Positions 26,828 through 36,215 of a DNA stretch of 64,000 bases are shown here, one piece after another. The translations under genes and the position numbers were made by a program. The notes beneath the pieces were generated by a model. The model was given only the letters and a program-made list of their open reading frames with translations, ran no database searches and was not told the DNA's origin. Positions within the stretch are counted from its first letter, which is position 1. Every line of letters starts with the position of its first letter. The DNA comes from Lacticaseibacillus pabuli (GTDB taxonomy: Bacteria > Bacillota > Bacilli > Lactobacillales > Lactobacillaceae): positions 62,001 to 126,000 of the forward strand of contig NZ_CP117884.1 of assembly GCF_028736235.1 (NCBI RefSeq), written 5' to 3'.

Positions 26828-27457
26828 ATGAATCCAGAAATGAGTATTGCCGACTTTAACAAGGCTTGGCGGGCGCAAAATCCTCAGAACACGACAACAG
26901 CGGTCCAGTACACCTTCCCGATGGACAAGGTAACGGTCGGTAATTATAGCTATGGCAATTTAATTGTCCGCTCATGGGGTGCCGATAACGAGGGCCTGCA
27001 CATTGGCAACTTTTGTTCGATTGCCGATAATGTGACGTTTTTGATGGGTGGCGAACATGATTACTCCCGTTTTATGAGCTTCCCATACGACGCGTTTTTT
27101 GTTTCCCACGAGGCTGACGTTCAGGCGAAAGGACCAATCACGCTCGGCGATGACGTCTGGATCGGCGCCAACGTCACGATTGTTTCGGGCGTGACGATTG
27201 GGCAGGGTGCCGTGGTGGCTGCGGGCAGCGTTGTGACCAAGGATGTGCCTCCGTATGCGATTGTTGGCGGTAACCCGGCTAAGGTCATCAAGTATCGCTT
27301 CGAGGCGTGGACGATTGCACAATTGCTGAAGCTTGATTTCAGTCAGTTGAAACCCGACTTCTTTGAACAAAATCGCAATTTACTGGCCAACATGAACGTC
27401 GATTGGGATTTCGATAAGTTGCGCCGGGCGATTGCGGATTACACACGACAGGGGTAG
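26828..27457 (+). CDS. CatB-related O-acetyltransferase
   Basis: Hexapeptide-repeat acyltransferase (209 aa) of the xenobiotic acetyltransferase (CatB/Vat) family. The left-handed helix repeats are visible in [20 protein letters not shown] and the segment after it. The catalytic His is expected in GGEHDYSR. The C-terminus is helical. It may acetylate a small hydroxylated molecule, but drug resistance is not proven. TTAGGAGGG precedes ATG 26828; it forms a pair with the Rrf2 regulator. Confidence 0.88.
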   Translation: MNPEMSIADFNKAWRAQNPQNTTTAVQYTFPMDKVTVGNYSYGNLIVRSWGADNEGLHIGNFCSIADNVTFLMGGEHDYSRFMSFPYDAFFVSHEADVQAKGPITLGDDVWIGANVTIVSGVTIGQGAVVAAGSVVTKDVPPYAIVGGNPAKVIKYRFEAWTIAQLLKLDFSQLKPDFFEQNRNLLANMNVDWDFDKLRRAIADYTRQG

Positions 27458-27515
27458 TTACCCGTGAAACTGTCGAGCATTCGAGTGGCACTAATTCTAC
27501 GCGGAACGGTTCAGT

Positions 27516-28202
27516 CTAAGCCTTGAGTGCTTCCTTCTTGGTCAAGTAACCATCGCGCATTTCATACAGACGGTCGGCGGAATCAATCAACCGGGTATCG
27601 TGGGTCACCACAACGACGGCCTTATTATGCTTGATAGCCAGATCTTTCAAGAGGCCACCGACTAAGGCCACGCGGGGACTATCCAGTGCTGCGGTTGGTT
27701 CGTCGGCCAGGATGATTGCGGGGTTCGGATACAGCGCACGCGCAATCGCGACCCGCTGCTGTTGACCACCGGATAGTTCGCTGGGGTACTTGTGCAATAG
27801 GTCCTTGATGCCAAGGGTGGTGAGGACATCATCAAGTTCGGCCCGCGAGAGGTTCCCCTGGGGCTTCACTTTATCAACCAGCGTAAACTGGTCGGCCACG
27901 GTCAGGTAGGGCAACAGGTGGTATGCCTGAAACACAAAGCCAATCGAATCTAGGCGCAGGGCATCACGTTCCTTTTTGGAGCGCTTGTTGTAGGCCACGC
28001 CATTGACTTCCACGGTGCCAGAAGTTGGTGTCAGCAGGCCACCCACGATTGTCAGGAAGGTGCTCTTACCTGAACCTGATGGCCCCATGATCAAGCTCAG
28101 CGTTCCGGGTTCGGCTTCAAAGCTCACATCATGTAGCGCCTGCACTTTTGCGGTGCCGGAGCCAAAAATCTGATTAACATTTTTAACGGCAAATGAGCTC
28201 AT
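27516..28202 (-). CDS. ABC exporter ATPase, MacB/HrtA-like
   Basis: ATP-binding subunit (228 aa) of a MacB/LolD-class exporter. Walker A GPSGSGKST, signature [15 protein letters not shown], Walker B IILADEPTAALD and the H-loop VTHD are all present. The upstream open frame to 28238 lies inside the permease gene. ATG 28202 follows GGAGG and starts 4 bp after the permease stop. With the FtsX-type permease it forms a two-gene exporter, possibly similar to heme exporter HrtAB, but the substrate is not known. Confidence 0.92.
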   Translation of the reverse strand: MSSFAVKNVNQIFGSGTAKVQALHDVSFEAEPGTLSLIMGPSGSGKSTFLTIVGGLLTPTSGTVEVNGVAYNKRSKKERDALRLDSIGFVFQAYHLLPYLTVADQFTLVDKVKPQGNLSRAELDDVLTTLGIKDLLHKYPSELSGGQQQRVAIARALYPNPAIILADEPTAALDSPRVALVGGLLKDLAIKHNKAVVVVTHDTRLIDSADRLYEMRDGYLTKKEALKA

Positions 28203-28206
28203 AAGA

Positions 28207-29262
28207 TTAACCTCCAATAACGGAAACAGGGTCGACACTCAGCACGGATTTAATCGGAATCAGGCTACCAATCAAGGCCATGACTAGCAAGCCACCACCC
28301 ACGGCGCTCAATATCGGAATATCGAAGGCCATCGGAACGGCTGCTGGAATGATAAACGCGGTGACGACGGTCAGCAGCGTGGCGACAATCAGGCCACTCA
28401 TAACCAACAACACGGATTGGGAAATGGTTGCCATCACTAGCACCCTGCTGGGGATGCCTTGCGCGCGAAGTACCGCGTAGTTCGGGAGCTTCTGCATGGT
28501 CAAGATATACAGAAAGACCGCGATAATGATTAGGGAAATGACCATCAGGAAGGCAATCATCATGACAAACGTGGTGTTCTGCGCCTGGTGTCCTGGCAAC
28601 TTCTCGATAATCGTTTGTTTGCTGTAAGTCTTGGCGCCCTTCGCGTTCGTCTTGTACTTGGCGTTCTTAGAAACAACGGCCGAGGCGACTGGGCCCACAG
28701 TGATGTCGCGCAGGTTGCGCCAGGTTTGCAACTGGCCGTAGACGACGGGGGCGATGTTCAGCTTCGCGTTTTTCGTGAAACCGACGATGGTGTACTTTTG
28801 ATTGTTATCGTTGAGTTTGAACTGACTGCCGAGTTTGTAGCCTTGCAGTTTAAAGGCGTTGTCAGCCACCACTTCATGGGCCTTTTTTACGTTGCGGCCG
28901 CTTTCGAGTTTGATGTTCTTGTAAACGAATTGGCTGGACTTTAGGCCGATGAAGACCGCCGAAACCTGTTTGCGGTGTTTCGCCTTAGCCACCACCGAGG
29001 TTTCACCAATCAGAGATTCGTGCTTGGTAATCTTGCCCGCCTCGGCCTTCGTGAGGAAGGACTGGCGCATATCCACGTTGGCACTTGAGTTCAGCGTGAT
29101 GCGGCTGACACCCCATGAATTGATGGCGTCGGTGTTTTGCTGGGCTAACCCCAGAGCCAGGCTGGTTAGTATGAAGATTAAGTAGCCGATTAGCACAATC
29201 ATTAAAACAATCAGGCTTGAGCGGACCTTTTCTTTCTTGATTTCTTTTAGGGCTAAGAACAT
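28207..29262 (-). CDS. FtsX-like ABC permease
   Basis: Permease subunit (351 aa) with one N-terminal helix (about 16-38), an extracytoplasmic domain of about 190 residues, and three C-terminal helices. This is the MacB/FtsX topology that moves substrates outside the membrane rather than across it. It is transcribed just ahead of its ATPase. GGAGAAATGCG-like sequence lies before ATG 29262. The HrtB heme exporter is one plausible relative, from topology only. Confidence 0.88.
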   Translation of the reverse strand: MFLALKEIKKEKVRSSLIVLMIVLIGYLIFILTSLALGLAQQNTDAINSWGVSRITLNSSANVDMRQSFLTKAEAGKITKHESLIGETSVVAKAKHRKQVSAVFIGLKSSQFVYKNIKLESGRNVKKAHEVVADNAFKLQGYKLGSQFKLNDNNQKYTIVGFTKNAKLNIAPVVYGQLQTWRNLRDITVGPVASAVVSKNAKYKTNAKGAKTYSKQTIIEKLPGHQAQNTTFVMMIAFLMVISLIIIAVFLYILTMQKLPNYAVLRAQGIPSRVLVMATISQSVLLVMSGLIVATLLTVVTAFIIPAAVPMAFDIPILSAVGGGLLVMALIGSLIPIKSVLSVDPVSVIGG

Positions 29263-29608
29263 AGTCGCATTTCTCCTTTTGAGTTGCGCTTTTGTGAAAC
29301 GGTGCGTGGGCGTGCGGTGCTACGAATCCGTCGTTGATACTCACCAGTATAGCAGTCGGGACCCTGGTGTTACGCTGTTTCAACATATTTTTGATAATCG
29401 CATATAACTACATGTATAAAACGTCTGTTAGTAGAAAGATCGTTACTCATGATGTCGGCCGAAACTATTGCTCAGTATGTATCAGTATGGTGTAAATGGG
29501 ATTGCTAAATTAAGGTCTATGATTTGCAAGCGTTCCACGTGAAACAGTGATTGTTCGCTAACACGTGTATCCCTCAAACCGTGTGACTAGCTGTCGCCAC
29601 TCCAATCA
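29263..29608. other. Intergenic region with parS site
   Basis: No gene is seen. It holds the promoter side of the FtsX-type exporter operon, the parS-like site at 29531-29546 and, at its right end, the terminator of the SDR gene. Confidence 0.45.
29531..29546. other. parS-like site 2
   Basis: CGTTCCACGTGAAACA matches TGTTCCACGTGAAACA at 15 of 16 positions; intergenic. Confidence 0.85.
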
Positions 29609-29653
29609 AATAGACGCTGAATTCCCCACACACAAAGGAATTCGGCGTCTATT
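29609..29653. terminator. Terminator of SDR gene
   Basis: A nearly perfect 17-bp stem, AATAGACGCTGAATTCC with GGAATTCGGCGTCTATT, and an 11-nt loop, just after the minus-strand SDR gene. Confidence 0.82.
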
Positions 29654-29669
29654 ATTGTCTAGCGATTGA

Positions 29670-30584
29670 TTAATTTTGCTGTTTCAGTGCCTTGACGTTA
29701 GCTGGATCTGCTAGGAAATCGTGCAGGTCACTAAGCAGTCCGACACCTTCTGGATGCCAGTCCAAGGTTTGCTGTGTCCAAGCACTGCTGGTTGGGTTAT
29801 CAACGCCAACGGACTCAATGAACCAGCCGTAGTAGACCTTGGCTTCCGCTTCAGAGAATTGCTCATTGGGCACACCAAGCGTGTCGGCGATTGTTTTGAC
29901 GATGTCCTTAACGGGGATGCCTTCCTCGGCGACCGCGTTATAAACTGAACCCGCAGCCCCATGTTCCAGGGCCGCAACGAACAAGGCTGCGGCGTCATCA
30001 CGTGCAACGGATGGCCAGACGTTGTTCCCGTTACCTGCAAGCCCGATCTTACCGTTATTAACGGCCATACCGGCAAGCAGCGTGCCAAAGCCCTGACGTT
30101 GTGCACTATGGACGGTTGGCGAGAGGCGGACAATCATCGTGTTCACCCCTTTAGGAACGTAGCTCAACGCGAGAACTTCTGAAGTGCCCCGAGAAACATC
30201 TGGCGCCGCATCTTTTTCGGTTGCCGTGCGTCCAAGGTTCGGTGCCATCAGGGTACCCGACGTGTATACGAATGGCTTATGGGTTCCGGCCAGGGTGTCG
30301 CCAATAGCACTAATGGCGGCGTGATCCTTGTTCAGAGCGCCTTCGTAATCGTTAAAATTATTGGTGAAGGCGAGGTGCAGGACACCGTCCGCTGCCTTGG
30401 CACCCACAGCGATTGACGCTGGGTCGTCTAGGGAACCACGCACGACGGCCGCGCCCATCTTAGTTAACTTGTCTGCTGACTTGTCGGACCGCGCCAGACC
30501 AGCCACTTGATGGCCGTGTGCCAGCAGAATTTCAACTACTTTGGTGCCGATAAAGCCAGTTGCGCCCGTAACGAAAACTTTCAT
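29670..30584 (-). CDS. Atypical SDR, NAD(P)-dependent epimerase-like
   Basis: Cytoplasmic oxidoreductase (304 aa) with the Rossmann motif VTGATGFIG at the N-terminus and LHLAFTNNF and FVYTSGTL further on. It belongs to the extended/atypical SDR group and lacks a clear Tyr-x-x-x-Lys pair at the usual spot. The substrate is unknown. It diverges from a TetR gene across twin palindromic operators, so it is probably the repressed target. Confidence 0.85.
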   Translation of the reverse strand: MKVFVTGATGFIGTKVVEILLAHGHQVAGLARSDKSADKLTKMGAAVVRGSLDDPASIAVGAKAADGVLHLAFTNNFNDYEGALNKDHAAISAIGDTLAGTHKPFVYTSGTLMAPNLGRTATEKDAAPDVSRGTSEVLALSYVPKGVNTMIVRLSPTVHSAQRQGFGTLLAGMAVNNGKIGLAGNGNNVWPSVARDDAAALFVAALEHGAAGSVYNAVAEEGIPVKDIVKTIADTLGVPNEQFSEAEAKVYYGWFIESVGVDNPTSSAWTQQTLDWHPEGVGLLSDLHDFLADPANVKALKQQN

Positions 30585-30629
30585 ACTGAGACCTCTTTCT
30601 TGGTAAACCTAATTGACAAGTGAATGATA

Positions 30630-30647
30630 ACCGATAGGGCTATCGGT
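30630..30647. promoter_or_regulatory. TetR operator 1
   Basis: ACCGATAG-GG-CTATCGGT is a perfect inverted repeat with 8-bp arms, between the divergent SDR and TetR genes. Confidence 0.85.
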
Positions 30648-30657
30648 AATGATATTA

Positions 30658-30675
30658 ACCGATAGACTTATCGGT
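30658..30675. promoter_or_regulatory. TetR operator 2
   Basis: ACCGATA-GACT-TATCGGT has 7-bp arms of the same sequence as operator 1, centred 28 bp away, just before the -35 of the TetR gene. Confidence 0.85.
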
Positions 30676-30682
30676 GTCAATA

Positions 30683-30711
30683 TTGACTTTCAAAATTGCA
30701 CCAGCTAGCAT
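30683..30711 (+). promoter_or_regulatory. Promoter of TetR gene, leaderless transcript likely
   Basis: -35 TTGACT (30683-30688), 17-bp spacer, -10 TAGCAT (30706-30711). The expected start of transcription falls at about the ATG at 30719, and no ribosome binding site is visible, so the mRNA may lack a leader. Confidence 0.55.
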
Positions 30712-30718
30712 GTGAACC

Positions 30719-31303
30719 ATGAAGAAAAAAGACAGCCAGAAATACGACCGCATACTGGATGCCACGGCAGAGTTGATTCGCCATGGCAGTGTGAGCGATG
30801 CGTCGACCACTAAAATTGCTAAAAAAGCGCAGATCTCGCAGTCGAGCCTCTACGTCTATTTTAAAAACCGTGATGAATTACTCGCAACCCTGTATCTGCG
30901 GGAACTGCAGCGCCTGTACCAGGGTTATACGGAGGCGGATGTTGCGCAGCTCACGCCAGCTGAGGCGATGAACGTGTATACCCATCATTTGTTTGACTAT
31001 GGTATGGCGCATCCAGACAGCATGACGGTCATTCAGAAGATGAAGGGTAAATTTCCTGGCGATGCTGAGGCGGCAAAGCAAATTCAGGCAATTATCGCCA
31101 GCAATCCCGCCCAGCAGATGCTGTTTGCCGGGATTAAGGACGGCACCCTCCGCCCAGTCGATATTTCGCTGCACCGCAACGTCATTTTCTCCACCATTAA
31201 GTTGCATACGGAGAACCTACTGAACGGGGTGTACACCGAAAAGGATGTGCCGTTTGAGCAGGTCCTTGCCATGATTAACGGCGCGATTATGAATCTGGAG
31301 TAG
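30719..31303 (+). CDS. TetR-family regulator
   Basis: Repressor of 194 aa with an N-terminal helix-turn-helix in ASTTKIAKKAQISQSSLYVYF and a helical ligand-binding C-terminal domain. It probably binds the two ACCGATA palindromes and represses itself and the divergent SDR gene. No Shine-Dalgarno is visible before ATG 30719 and the promoter sits almost on the start codon. Confidence 0.88.
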   Translation: MKKKDSQKYDRILDATAELIRHGSVSDASTTKIAKKAQISQSSLYVYFKNRDELLATLYLRELQRLYQGYTEADVAQLTPAEAMNVYTHHLFDYGMAHPDSMTVIQKMKGKFPGDAEAAKQIQAIIASNPAQQMLFAGIKDGTLRPVDISLHRNVIFSTIKLHTENLLNGVYTEKDVPFEQVLAMINGAIMNLE

Positions 31304-31306
31304 ATT

Positions 31307-31337
31307 AAGGCAGTTATCGGCGGATAACTGCTTTTTG
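31307..31337 (+). terminator. Terminator of TetR gene
   Basis: Stem AAGGCAGTTATC with GATAACTGCTTT, 4-nt loop, then TTTTT. Confidence 0.9.
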
Positions 31338-31439
31338 TATGCGATTATTATTAACGGCCAAAACTAAATCTATGGATCTTAGACAGGTCAACGGGTAAGA
31401 TCTACATATATAGCAATTGTAGATAAGGGGATTACATAT

Positions 31440-31835
31440 ATGGATAAGATTCAGGTCGTTGGCGCAATCATTCGCCATGATGGTAAGTTGCTCGCAGCAA
31501 AACGTGCCCATAATCGGGTGCTGGGGGGCTACTGGGAATTTCCAGGTGGCAAAATCGAACCCGGTGAAACCCCGGAAGCGGCGCTGCAGCGGGAAATTCG
31601 TGAAGAGTTTGGTGCGGAATCAACCGTTGGCGCGAAATTCCTGGTCGACGGTGATGCGGTACTTGATTTTGGAGAGGTGCTACTACACGTATACGATGTG
31701 CAACTGGACACACCAGTAGTGAAAACAGTCGCCCATGACGAGTTGCGGTACGTCACAGCGGATGAAGCAGCCCAATTGCAGTGGGCACCCTCTGATATTC
31801 CAGTCATAAAGGCCTTAATCGCGGAGGGACTGTAA
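31440..31835 (+). CDS. NUDIX hydrolase, MutT-like
   Basis: Nucleotide pyrophosphohydrolase (131 aa) with a full NUDIX box: GGKIEPGETPEAAL followed by REIREEFGAE. The N-terminus VVGAIIRHDGKLLAAKR resembles (deoxy)nucleoside triphosphate cleaners of the MutT/CTP type. A GATAAGGGG ribosome site precedes ATG 31440. Only one base separates its stop from the ATG of the PLD-helicase gene, so the two are translationally coupled and probably work together. Confidence 0.9.
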   Translation: MDKIQVVGAIIRHDGKLLAAKRAHNRVLGGYWEFPGGKIEPGETPEAALQREIREEFGAESTVGAKFLVDGDAVLDFGEVLLHVYDVQLDTPVVKTVAHDELRYVTADEAAQLQWAPSDIPVIKALIAEGL

Positions 31836-31836
31836 G

Positions 31837-34733
31837 ATGGATAACCATACGGATACTGACCAGGAAATTCGCAATGCGCTGCGTTTTGGCTTTGTTGATG
31901 ATACAACGGCGTCGATTGACCCTTACCAACCGGCGCTGGTCACTAACCAGAAGGATAATAACGTCCTGAAGAACTGGACGGTGAATTGCGTCGCGCCAAG
32001 TCCTTCACGATGGCGGTGGCTTTCATTACCTCCAGTGGCCTGATGGATCTGAAGAGTATCTTTGTAGATCTTGCCAAGCATGGCGTGCGTGGCCGTTTAA
32101 TCACCTCGACCTACCTGGGGTTCAACAGTCCGACCGTATTTGAAGATTTACGGCGGATTCCGAATTTGGACGTCCGGATATTTGAACAGGATGGTTTTCA
32201 CACCAAGGCCTATTACTTTGACTGCGGTGATTTTGAAAGCATCATTATCGGCAGTGCCAACCTGACGGAAAAGGCACTGAAGACGCACTTTGAGTGGAAT
32301 TTGCGTGTGACTTCCACCGAACGTGGGGATGTGGTACAGGATGTGAAGGCCGAGCTGAACCATCTCTGGGAGTCGGCGACGCCACTGAATGAAGACTGGG
32401 TGCAACATTACAAGCAGGACTGGGTGGCACCGAAACCCAATCGTGCGGTGAAACCAGTTGTGCAAGATGGCATTATCAGGCCCAATCAGATGCAGGTCAA
32501 CGCACTGGAGGCAATCAATAACCTCCGGGTGCATGAACATGCCAAACGGGCGCTAGTGGTCGCGGCAACTGGGACGGGGAAAACCTACCTGGCCGCTTTT
32601 GACGTGAAAAAGTTTGCGCCAAAACGAATGTTGTTCATCGTTCACCGGGAGCAAATTTTGCGTTCAGCGATGGCTAGCTTTAAAAAGGTGCTGGGCGGCA
32701 AGGACGACGACTACGGCATTTTGAGCGGTAGTGAGCGGCACCTGGATTGCAAGTACACTTTTGCGACGGTGAATATGGTGGCAAAGGAAAGAACGCAGCA
32801 GCAGTTCGGCGCAGATGCCTTTGACTACATCATTATTGATGAAGCGCACCGGGTTGGGGAACACGCCTCGATGTACCAGTCCGTGCTCAACTATTTCAAA
32901 CCGGAATTTATGTTGGGGATGACGGCGACGCCGGAACGGTCTGATGGAACGAACGTGTATGAGTACTTTGACTACCACCTCGCCTACGAAATTTCGCTGC
33001 TGGATTCGCTCGACAATGACCTGCTGACGCCGTTCCACTACTACGGCGTGACTGACTACGAACGCAACGGCGAGGCGATAACGGATACCACGGATCTAAA
33101 GCGCCTCGTCGCGGATGAGCGTGTGGATTATTTACTCGCCAAGGCCGATTACTATGGACCACGCGGCGACGACGTGCATGGCCTGATTTTTGTCAGCCGG
33201 GTTGCAGAGGGACAGCAGTTAGCTGAGAAACTCCGTGCCCGTGGTGTTGGCGCCATCTTCGTGAGCGGGCAGGACAGCGTGACAACACGAATGCAGGCGG
33301 TCAGGCAGCTCGAAAAAGGCACGATCAAGTACATCCTGACGGTCGATATCTTTAACGAAGGGGTCGATATTCCCGTTCTGAACCAGATTGTCATGATGCG
33401 TCCTACGCAATCCGCAATCATTTTCCTGCAGCAATTGGGGCGTGGCTTGCGCAAGGCACCACGTAAATCCTATGTGACGGTGCTCGACTTCATCGGGAAC
33501 TATGACCAGAACTACATGATTCCGATGGCCTTTGATAAGTCGCGGACCAGCAACAAGGAGGTCATTCGCAAACACATCATTTCGCCAAGCATCTCGGGTG
33601 TCTCGACGATTAACTTTGAAGAACAGGCACGCCGGCAGATTTTACGCGCCGTCGACAAAGCGCGATTGAACGATATGAAGCGATTCCGGGATGCTTACCA
33701 GAATGTGAAGGACAAAAATGGCCGACAGCAGCCGACACTACTGGATTTCGCACGTTTTGGCAGTGTGAGCGTGGCGGACATCGTGAAGAAGTTCAACACG
33801 CTTTACGCAATGCGGGCGAAGTTTGAAGAGGCGCCAATCGAGGCACTCACCGAGCAGGAGCAGGCGTTACTATTGTTTTGTTCACGCGAGATTGCCGTTT
33901 CAAAGCGACCGGTCGAGGCTTGGGTACTGTCACACCTGCTGAATCACGAGTCGATGACGGATCGCGCCATTTTGCAGGCGCTAGACCAGGCTGGTATCTT
34001 TTGCACCCAGGCGTCTCTTGATAGTGCGGCCCGAGTGCTGAATCAAAGCTATTTCATGGATCAGAACCGGCAAAAATATGGTGCGCTGCCATTGATTGCA
34101 CGTCATGGGGACATTTGGGAGCTGAGTGAGTCGTTCACAAACTTACTAGCTCAGGACGCATCTTTTGCGGCGTATGTTCAAGACACCGTGGCAGTGTGCT
34201 TATGGACGTTGCGCCATAGTACGTTTAACGCCCGCCAGCGGTTTACTATCGGTGAAAAATATTACCGAAATGATGTCATTAAGATGTTGGACTGGGAGAA
34301 GGAACAGAACGCGCAGAACGTCGGCGGGTACATGATGCGGCCGGACAAGCGCTATTTGCCGATATTCATCGCGCTGAACAAAACTGACCAGTTCAAAAAC
34401 AACCTGGCCTATGAAGACGAGTTTTTGGACCGTGCGACGATGCTGTGGTTCTCCAAAAGTGGCATGACATCGCAAAGTAAACGGGAAAAATACATTATCG
34501 AACAGACTCGACCTGATTTCGTCCAATTATTCGTGAAAAAGACCGACGATGACAAGCAAGAGGGCAATGATTTTTACTATCTTGGCACAGCCAGTGTCGT
34601 CGATCATCAGGATGTCGAGCGTCCCAACAAGGATGGCAAACAGACGAAGGTGGTTCGCTTTAAACTGCGGCTGCATCATGCCGTAAATGAGAGCTTATAC
34701 CGCGCCATGACGGACTTTGAGGAATTAGAATAG
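31837..34733 (+). pseudogene. Frameshifted PLD-nuclease/DEAD-helicase (DUF3427) gene
   Basis: The first 46 codons (from ATG 31837) and the long frame (open from TTG 31986, 915 aa) belong together. A one-base loss near 31970, most simply one A in CTGAAAGAACTG, breaks the frame; adding it gives VLKELDGELRRAKSF. The domains are an N-terminal phospholipase-D-like nuclease (HTK and IIGSANLT), a superfamily 2 helicase (ATGTGKT, IIDEAHR, TATPERSDG) and a C-terminal DUF3427-type region. It likely acts on DNA or RNA. Translation from TTG 31986 could still yield most of the protein, so loss of function is not certain; a sequencing error is another option. Confidence 0.75.
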
Positions 34734-34751
34734 GACCGACACAATTGAACA

Positions 34752-34788
34752 GGGCCGCCGCGACCGACATGTTGCGGCGGTCTTTTTC
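34752..34788 (+). terminator. Terminator after helicase gene
   Basis: Stem GCCGCCGC with GCGGCGGT around a 12-nt loop, followed by CTTTTT. Confidence 0.88.
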
Positions 34789-35566
34789 TGTACTCCAGGA
34801 CGTCATGATGTGAGGGGTTAATGGTGGGACTGCCGCCCTGCTGTGCACCAGAGTCGGTCATTTGCGTTTCACACATAGTGACTGCAGTGAGTGACGGCAC
34901 CTCTGATGAAGGAATTAAACACCCTTACTGACGTCTAACAAAGTTGGCGGGATCTACGGGGATATTCACCGCAATTGCGTCCTGACCCCGTTAAACCGCG
35001 GTAACTCGCCATTTCTAGCAGGTGTTTGAATTTGTTTGACGTTATTTAATTAATTAGTTTGGCGCCAAAACTAGTCTGGTTAAACTTTAAGCAGATTAGG
35101 GGCCGGTATTGACCGGTTTTACGAACGAAAAGCACATTTTTTGAAAACAATCAGGCCAATCGTGGACTAGGTGGCTAATATGACGAAAATGGAATGAGGG
35201 TCATGATGCGGCGCTTTGGGGGCTGCATCGTCTTTAATTAGTTTGGGTTATGAATCATTAAATACCGACACAATCATCAATCAATACCCAAAACAAACAA
35301 TCAAGACAGAACAACCGCGCATGTTAGTTTTGCGTACTGTTTTCACTTTTGGTCCGGAGATAGGGCACTCAGGCCTGATTCCAGACGCTTTCATCATGTT
35401 TGTTGAAAACGGTTGATTTAGAACATCAGTTGTGTTTAAAGAATAGCCGTCATGACGCGGATCGTGTCAAGACAAATGCAAATGTGCATTAAATGATACC
35501 GATTATGTTCGTGTAAGGGATTCCAAATGATCGGGTGCCGTGATAGTTATTTTTCGAAATGGTGCT
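34789..35566. other. Long gene-free region before second PTS
   Basis: No supported gene lies in this 0.8-kb stretch; the single open frame at 35216-35416 has no ribosome site or family features. Visible are the 12-bp palindrome TTTGGCGCCAAA at 35058-35069 and a cre-like TTGAAAACGG near 35404. It is probably a large control region or the scar of lost genes. Confidence 0.5.
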
Positions 35567-35594
35567 TGAAAACGGTGTCATCCTGGGCTACTAT
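35566..35594 (+). promoter_or_regulatory. Promoter of second mannose-family PTS
   Basis: -35 TTGAAA (35566-35571), 17-bp spacer, -10 TACTAT (35589-35594). The -35 overlaps the cre site, so CcpA binding would block RNA polymerase. Confidence 0.6.
35567..35580 (+). promoter_or_regulatory. cre site (CcpA operator)
   Basis: TGAAAACGGTGTCA fits the consensus TGWNANCGNTNWCA at every defined position. It predicts catabolite repression of the PTS operon. Confidence 0.75.
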
Positions 35595-35600
35595 CATCGT

Positions 35601-35637
35601 GTAAACAAAAACAAACGAAAACAAACACAAACGTTTG
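35601..35637 (+). repeat. ACAAA-rich leader repeats
   Basis: The 5' leader contains AAACAAA-type units at about 10-bp intervals (AAACAAAAAC, AAACGAAAAC, AAACACAAAC), ending in the palindrome CAAACGTTTG at 35628-35637. They could be a regulator-binding array or an unstructured translation-enhancing leader. Confidence 0.5.
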
Positions 35638-35700
35638 CGGAGGTAAATGTTTTTGTTACTAAAAAGAAGTATTTAGGCCCGAAAGAAAGGAGGTGGCATT

Positions 35701-36186
35701 ATGGCAGCGAACATTTTGTTAACTCGTATCGATAATCGCTTGGTTCATGGTCAGGTTGGAGTTACCTGGACACGAGCTATTAACGCTAATCTGATTGTTG
35801 TCGCCAATGACCTGGCAGCGGGAGATCCGCTTCAGCAGAAGTTGATGTCAACAACCGCCGAATCATCTGGTGCTGGCATTCGTTTCTTCACGATTGAAAA
35901 AACGATCAACGTCATCAACAAAGCAGCTGATCGTCAGCACATTTTCCTAGTTACCAAGACGCCTGAAGATTTACGCAAGTTGGTTGAAGGCGGCGTGCCT
36001 ATCAAGGAAGTTGATGTCGGCAACATGCACTTTGCTCAGGGCAAACGCGAAATCACGAAGAAAGTTTACGTGGATGACGCGGATCAGCAGGACCTGCTCT
36101 ACGTAGCAAACCAAGGCATTAAGATTTACGTGCAAGATTATCCTGGCGACAAACAATACACCGTCGACGAGAAACTGTTTAAGTAA
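35701..36186 (+). CDS. PTS EIIB, mannose/GalNAc family
   Basis: Phosphotransfer subunit IIB (161 aa) of a second mannose-class PTS. Phosphorylated His16 lies in NRLVHGQVG. Here IIB is a separate protein, unlike the fused ManX, and the gene order IIB-IIC-IID-IIA resembles N-acetylgalactosamine (aga) or sorbose-type systems. The sugar is not known. AAAGGAGGTGG precedes ATG 35701. The operon is under a cre-controlled promoter. Confidence 0.93.
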   Translation: MAANILLTRIDNRLVHGQVGVTWTRAINANLIVVANDLAAGDPLQQKLMSTTAESSGAGIRFFTIEKTINVINKAADRQHIFLVTKTPEDLRKLVEGGVPIKEVDVGNMHFAQGKREITKKVYVDDADQQDLLYVANQGIKIYVQDYPGDKQYTVDEKLFK

Positions 36187-36215
36187 CTTCTTGATTATCA
36201 AAGGGGTGAAAACTT

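Noticed and set aside
35216..35416. 66-residue frame
   Set aside because: Starts at TTG without ribosome site and has no family features.
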